From positions 1 to 23,035 of the forward strand of contig PEUP01000028.1 in the NCBI GenBank assembly GCA_002780705.1: a stretch of DNA of 23,035 bases. The letters are read 5' to 3'. Positions 22,501-23,035 of this stretch are shown one piece after another (position 1 is the stretch's first letter; each line of letters begins with the position of its first letter). Both the position numbers and the translations under genes were made by a program. This DNA is from Elusimicrobia bacterium CG03_land_8_20_14_0_80_50_18. GTDB taxonomy: Bacteria > CG03. Below the pieces are notes generated by a model that saw only the letters and a program-made list of their open reading frames with translations, was not told where the DNA came from and did not search any database.

Positions 22501-23035
22501 TCGACTTCACCACCGCGTCATGGGCGTCAGCCCTGAGGGTGATACGCGCAAAGGATACATCCCTGTCTCCCTGCGTCACCTCGGCGACCATGGGATCCAG
22601 TGTAATGACCTCCAGCGTGTCGGTGGTGGCCAGCTGCTGCGCCTGGACAGAAGCGATCTCCGGGGAGAAATTATAGACATTGTGCGGCCGCTCCACCGTG
22701 AGGGCGCTGTTGGAATTGATCCTCATCCCGGTGAAAGCCCCGGGGGTGGCGCTGTTGGCGAAATCAAAAACGATGAAATAATAAATCGTGGTTTCGGTTA
22801 TGCGCTCTATGGAAGCTGTGGGCGTTGAGAAATCAAGCAGGCATATGCCTCCGTCAAAGACAGCGCTGGCGACGAGGTGGTCACCGGCGCCCCATTCACC
22901 GTAATTTGTCTGGCCAGGCTGCTGAGCGTCCCTCCAGAGGCTGACATTCTTTATGTCCGCGTCAATGCCCGTGCCGGCCCTCCCTATCTGGATATTTGTC
23001 CAGGGCACCTCATAGCCGGACACCCACATGGAGAG
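19544..23035 (-). CDS. Large secreted/surface repeat protein with C-terminal FlgD-like sorting domain (5' end outside window)
   Basis: At least 1163 residues are encoded in the window and the frame is still open at the edge, so the start and any signal peptide are missing. Counting from the first Met in view (23029), four related modules cover about residues 1-125, 150-315, 335-565 and 580-745. Each has a QGEK/QGDR opening, a VYRD or VYADRNGDG segment with Asp-rich loops that could bind calcium (VYRDLDGDGLYDSSKDQLIG), and a closing YFxxFDIA or YFLVYDLS strand. A fibronectin III-like region follows at about 865-1037. Residues 1048-1161 (SNYPNPVDATKYGD ... LYDLLGKKV ... KGGYICHIKI) are the FlgD/type-9-like C-terminal domain used for export or anchoring in Bacteroidetes-like and candidate-phylum bacteria. 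Ligand and role are unknown. It appears unrelated to the BMC. Confidence 0.85.
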   Translation of the reverse strand, partial: LSMWVSGYEVPWTNIQIGRAGTGIDADIKNVSLWRDAQQPGQTNYGEWGAGDHLVASAVFDGGICLLDFSTPTASIERITETTIYYFIVFDFANSATPGAFTGMRINSNSALTVERPHNVYNFSPEIASVQAQQLATTDTLEVITLDPMVAEVTQGDRDVSFARITLRADAHDAVVKSMRIHRTGSGIDGDIEAIKVYRDLYEVDGGGFEGILDAWDIRYDTMSYTYPGLINYGNEVFIDGKADITFKIPQIVGTEADGLAKTYFVAFDIANLASIGKTVGFRILPPGTSAFTVIEPDLVEDKNFTTMGAVIKEYADTVTVAPWRDSAGGGVTPNEVVQGEKNILVEKFSLTTRTPQMGDPESEAVWTGMRSALGGDVPDNYIERVKVYRDLDGDGLYDSSKDQLIGHAGDPVSGSPSYVSGAVNILFVNERVTSPDISSAYTIGKAYMSWPVNKYAGYTIEITTGTGAGQKRTVVSNSETIFTITPAWDTIPDQSSVFAINTVQTVGTVAKTYFLVYDLSINAPPLATLASKFSSPSYFFVSQPNVVILENNLPIESSEATIKPLQVRMEMTDTAPPSCLQGEKAVPMAAMDIYVSSRTIKSVDGKPELQKIKMYLRFSGGSDVPASYDANISAVKVYADRNGDGELTRVWNTDTLNYEISGDELISGGSDKFGGNLCEIVLTDPLVLLSTSSRIFITFDIAPTANTNDSIGIDIGHFTNDWIGINPPERLIDSGSFTSAFSLIKSQYRPTTPVVTMGSVWTNRDTEVGAAWESYATLGVVKTKYAIGRIAGGTENLSWQSIDIPVSEWTQNFVSSVTARVEKPLTARSYFFSAQTTGRKQVGSTFSTEESEIGYARFFVDVTEPESPAKPTISAQETSANYWVRWIPAYDIYEDAGGVSQRVTMGMTAELESELTASGYTYKSDENGVMTLYTSDGVAVSEPFSGYYELSDGSKERVLASGVRYYELQEQFDTSARWNTISSKIPLGTNGYELGSSLTSYEDGRQRKTSASYYRYRIRSLDKAGNYSEWSPVSAAHQAAPPAPGISQVSNYPNPVDATKYGDTTIAYTLSEPSAVSITLYDLLGKKVYSWNFSPNEEVFFDDDPRTGDSRSGGGKAGPNKIAWYLKNEVGRKVAKGGYICHIKITNSQGSFEKTYKIAVIR

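Overview
The window is a gene-dense bacterial segment. Every protein gene I can support lies on the minus strand, so the gene order below runs from high to low coordinates. The organism cannot be named from the sequence. A V/A-type ATPase operon, a bacterial microcompartment (BMC) locus and a large repeat protein ending in a FlgD-like/type-9-like sorting domain, at roughly 50-60% GC, would suit an uncultured anaerobe of a candidate phylum (Elusimicrobiota- or PVC/FCB-like). That placement is inference.

Region 1 (about 23035-19544) is the 3' part of a giant secreted or surface repeat protein. A 170-bp gap full of palindromic repeats and a promoter candidate follows.

Region 2 (19358-7429) is a complete-looking BMC operon: triosephosphate isomerase with an added N-terminal domain, PduL, two BMC-H, one BMC-P, CoA-acylating aldehyde dehydrogenase, a PPC/DUF296 protein, PduS-like flavin/Fe-S protein, PduT-like BMC-T, [embedded restriction-modification pair], two RpiB-family isomerases, two BMC-P, DeoC with a long N-terminal extension, a third BMC-H, and a 94-aa putative encapsulated protein. 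Read together: sugar phosphate is isomerised by the RpiB pair and cleaved by DeoC to acetaldehyde plus glyceraldehyde-3-P. The aldehyde goes to acetyl-CoA (ALDH) and acetyl-P (PduL), the triose-P goes to DHAP (TPI), and electrons may leave through PduS/PduT. This gene set fits the class that BMC catalogues call 'sugar phosphate utilizing' (SPU), as I recall it.

Region 3 (13088-10694) is an AT-rich DNA methyltransferase plus restriction endonuclease. It is inserted between BMC-T and the RpiB genes without breaking operon spacing.

Region 4 (7448-1) is a V/A-type ATPase operon in the order H-I-K-E-C-F-A. Its first gene overlaps the last BMC gene. The K subunit carries the full ligand set of Na+-translocating rotors. 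The catalytic A subunit is interrupted in its P-loop by a 529-codon intein with a LAGLIDADG endonuclease; the last few codons of A lie outside the window.

The most unusual points are the complementary active-site losses in the RpiB pair, the dual-start TPI, the cysteine cluster in the DeoC extension, the 94-aa adaptor-like protein, the P-loop intein, the RM pair inside the BMC operon, and palindromes sitting just upstream of shell genes. No RNA gene or CRISPR array was found, and no stretch over 300 bases lacks a gene.
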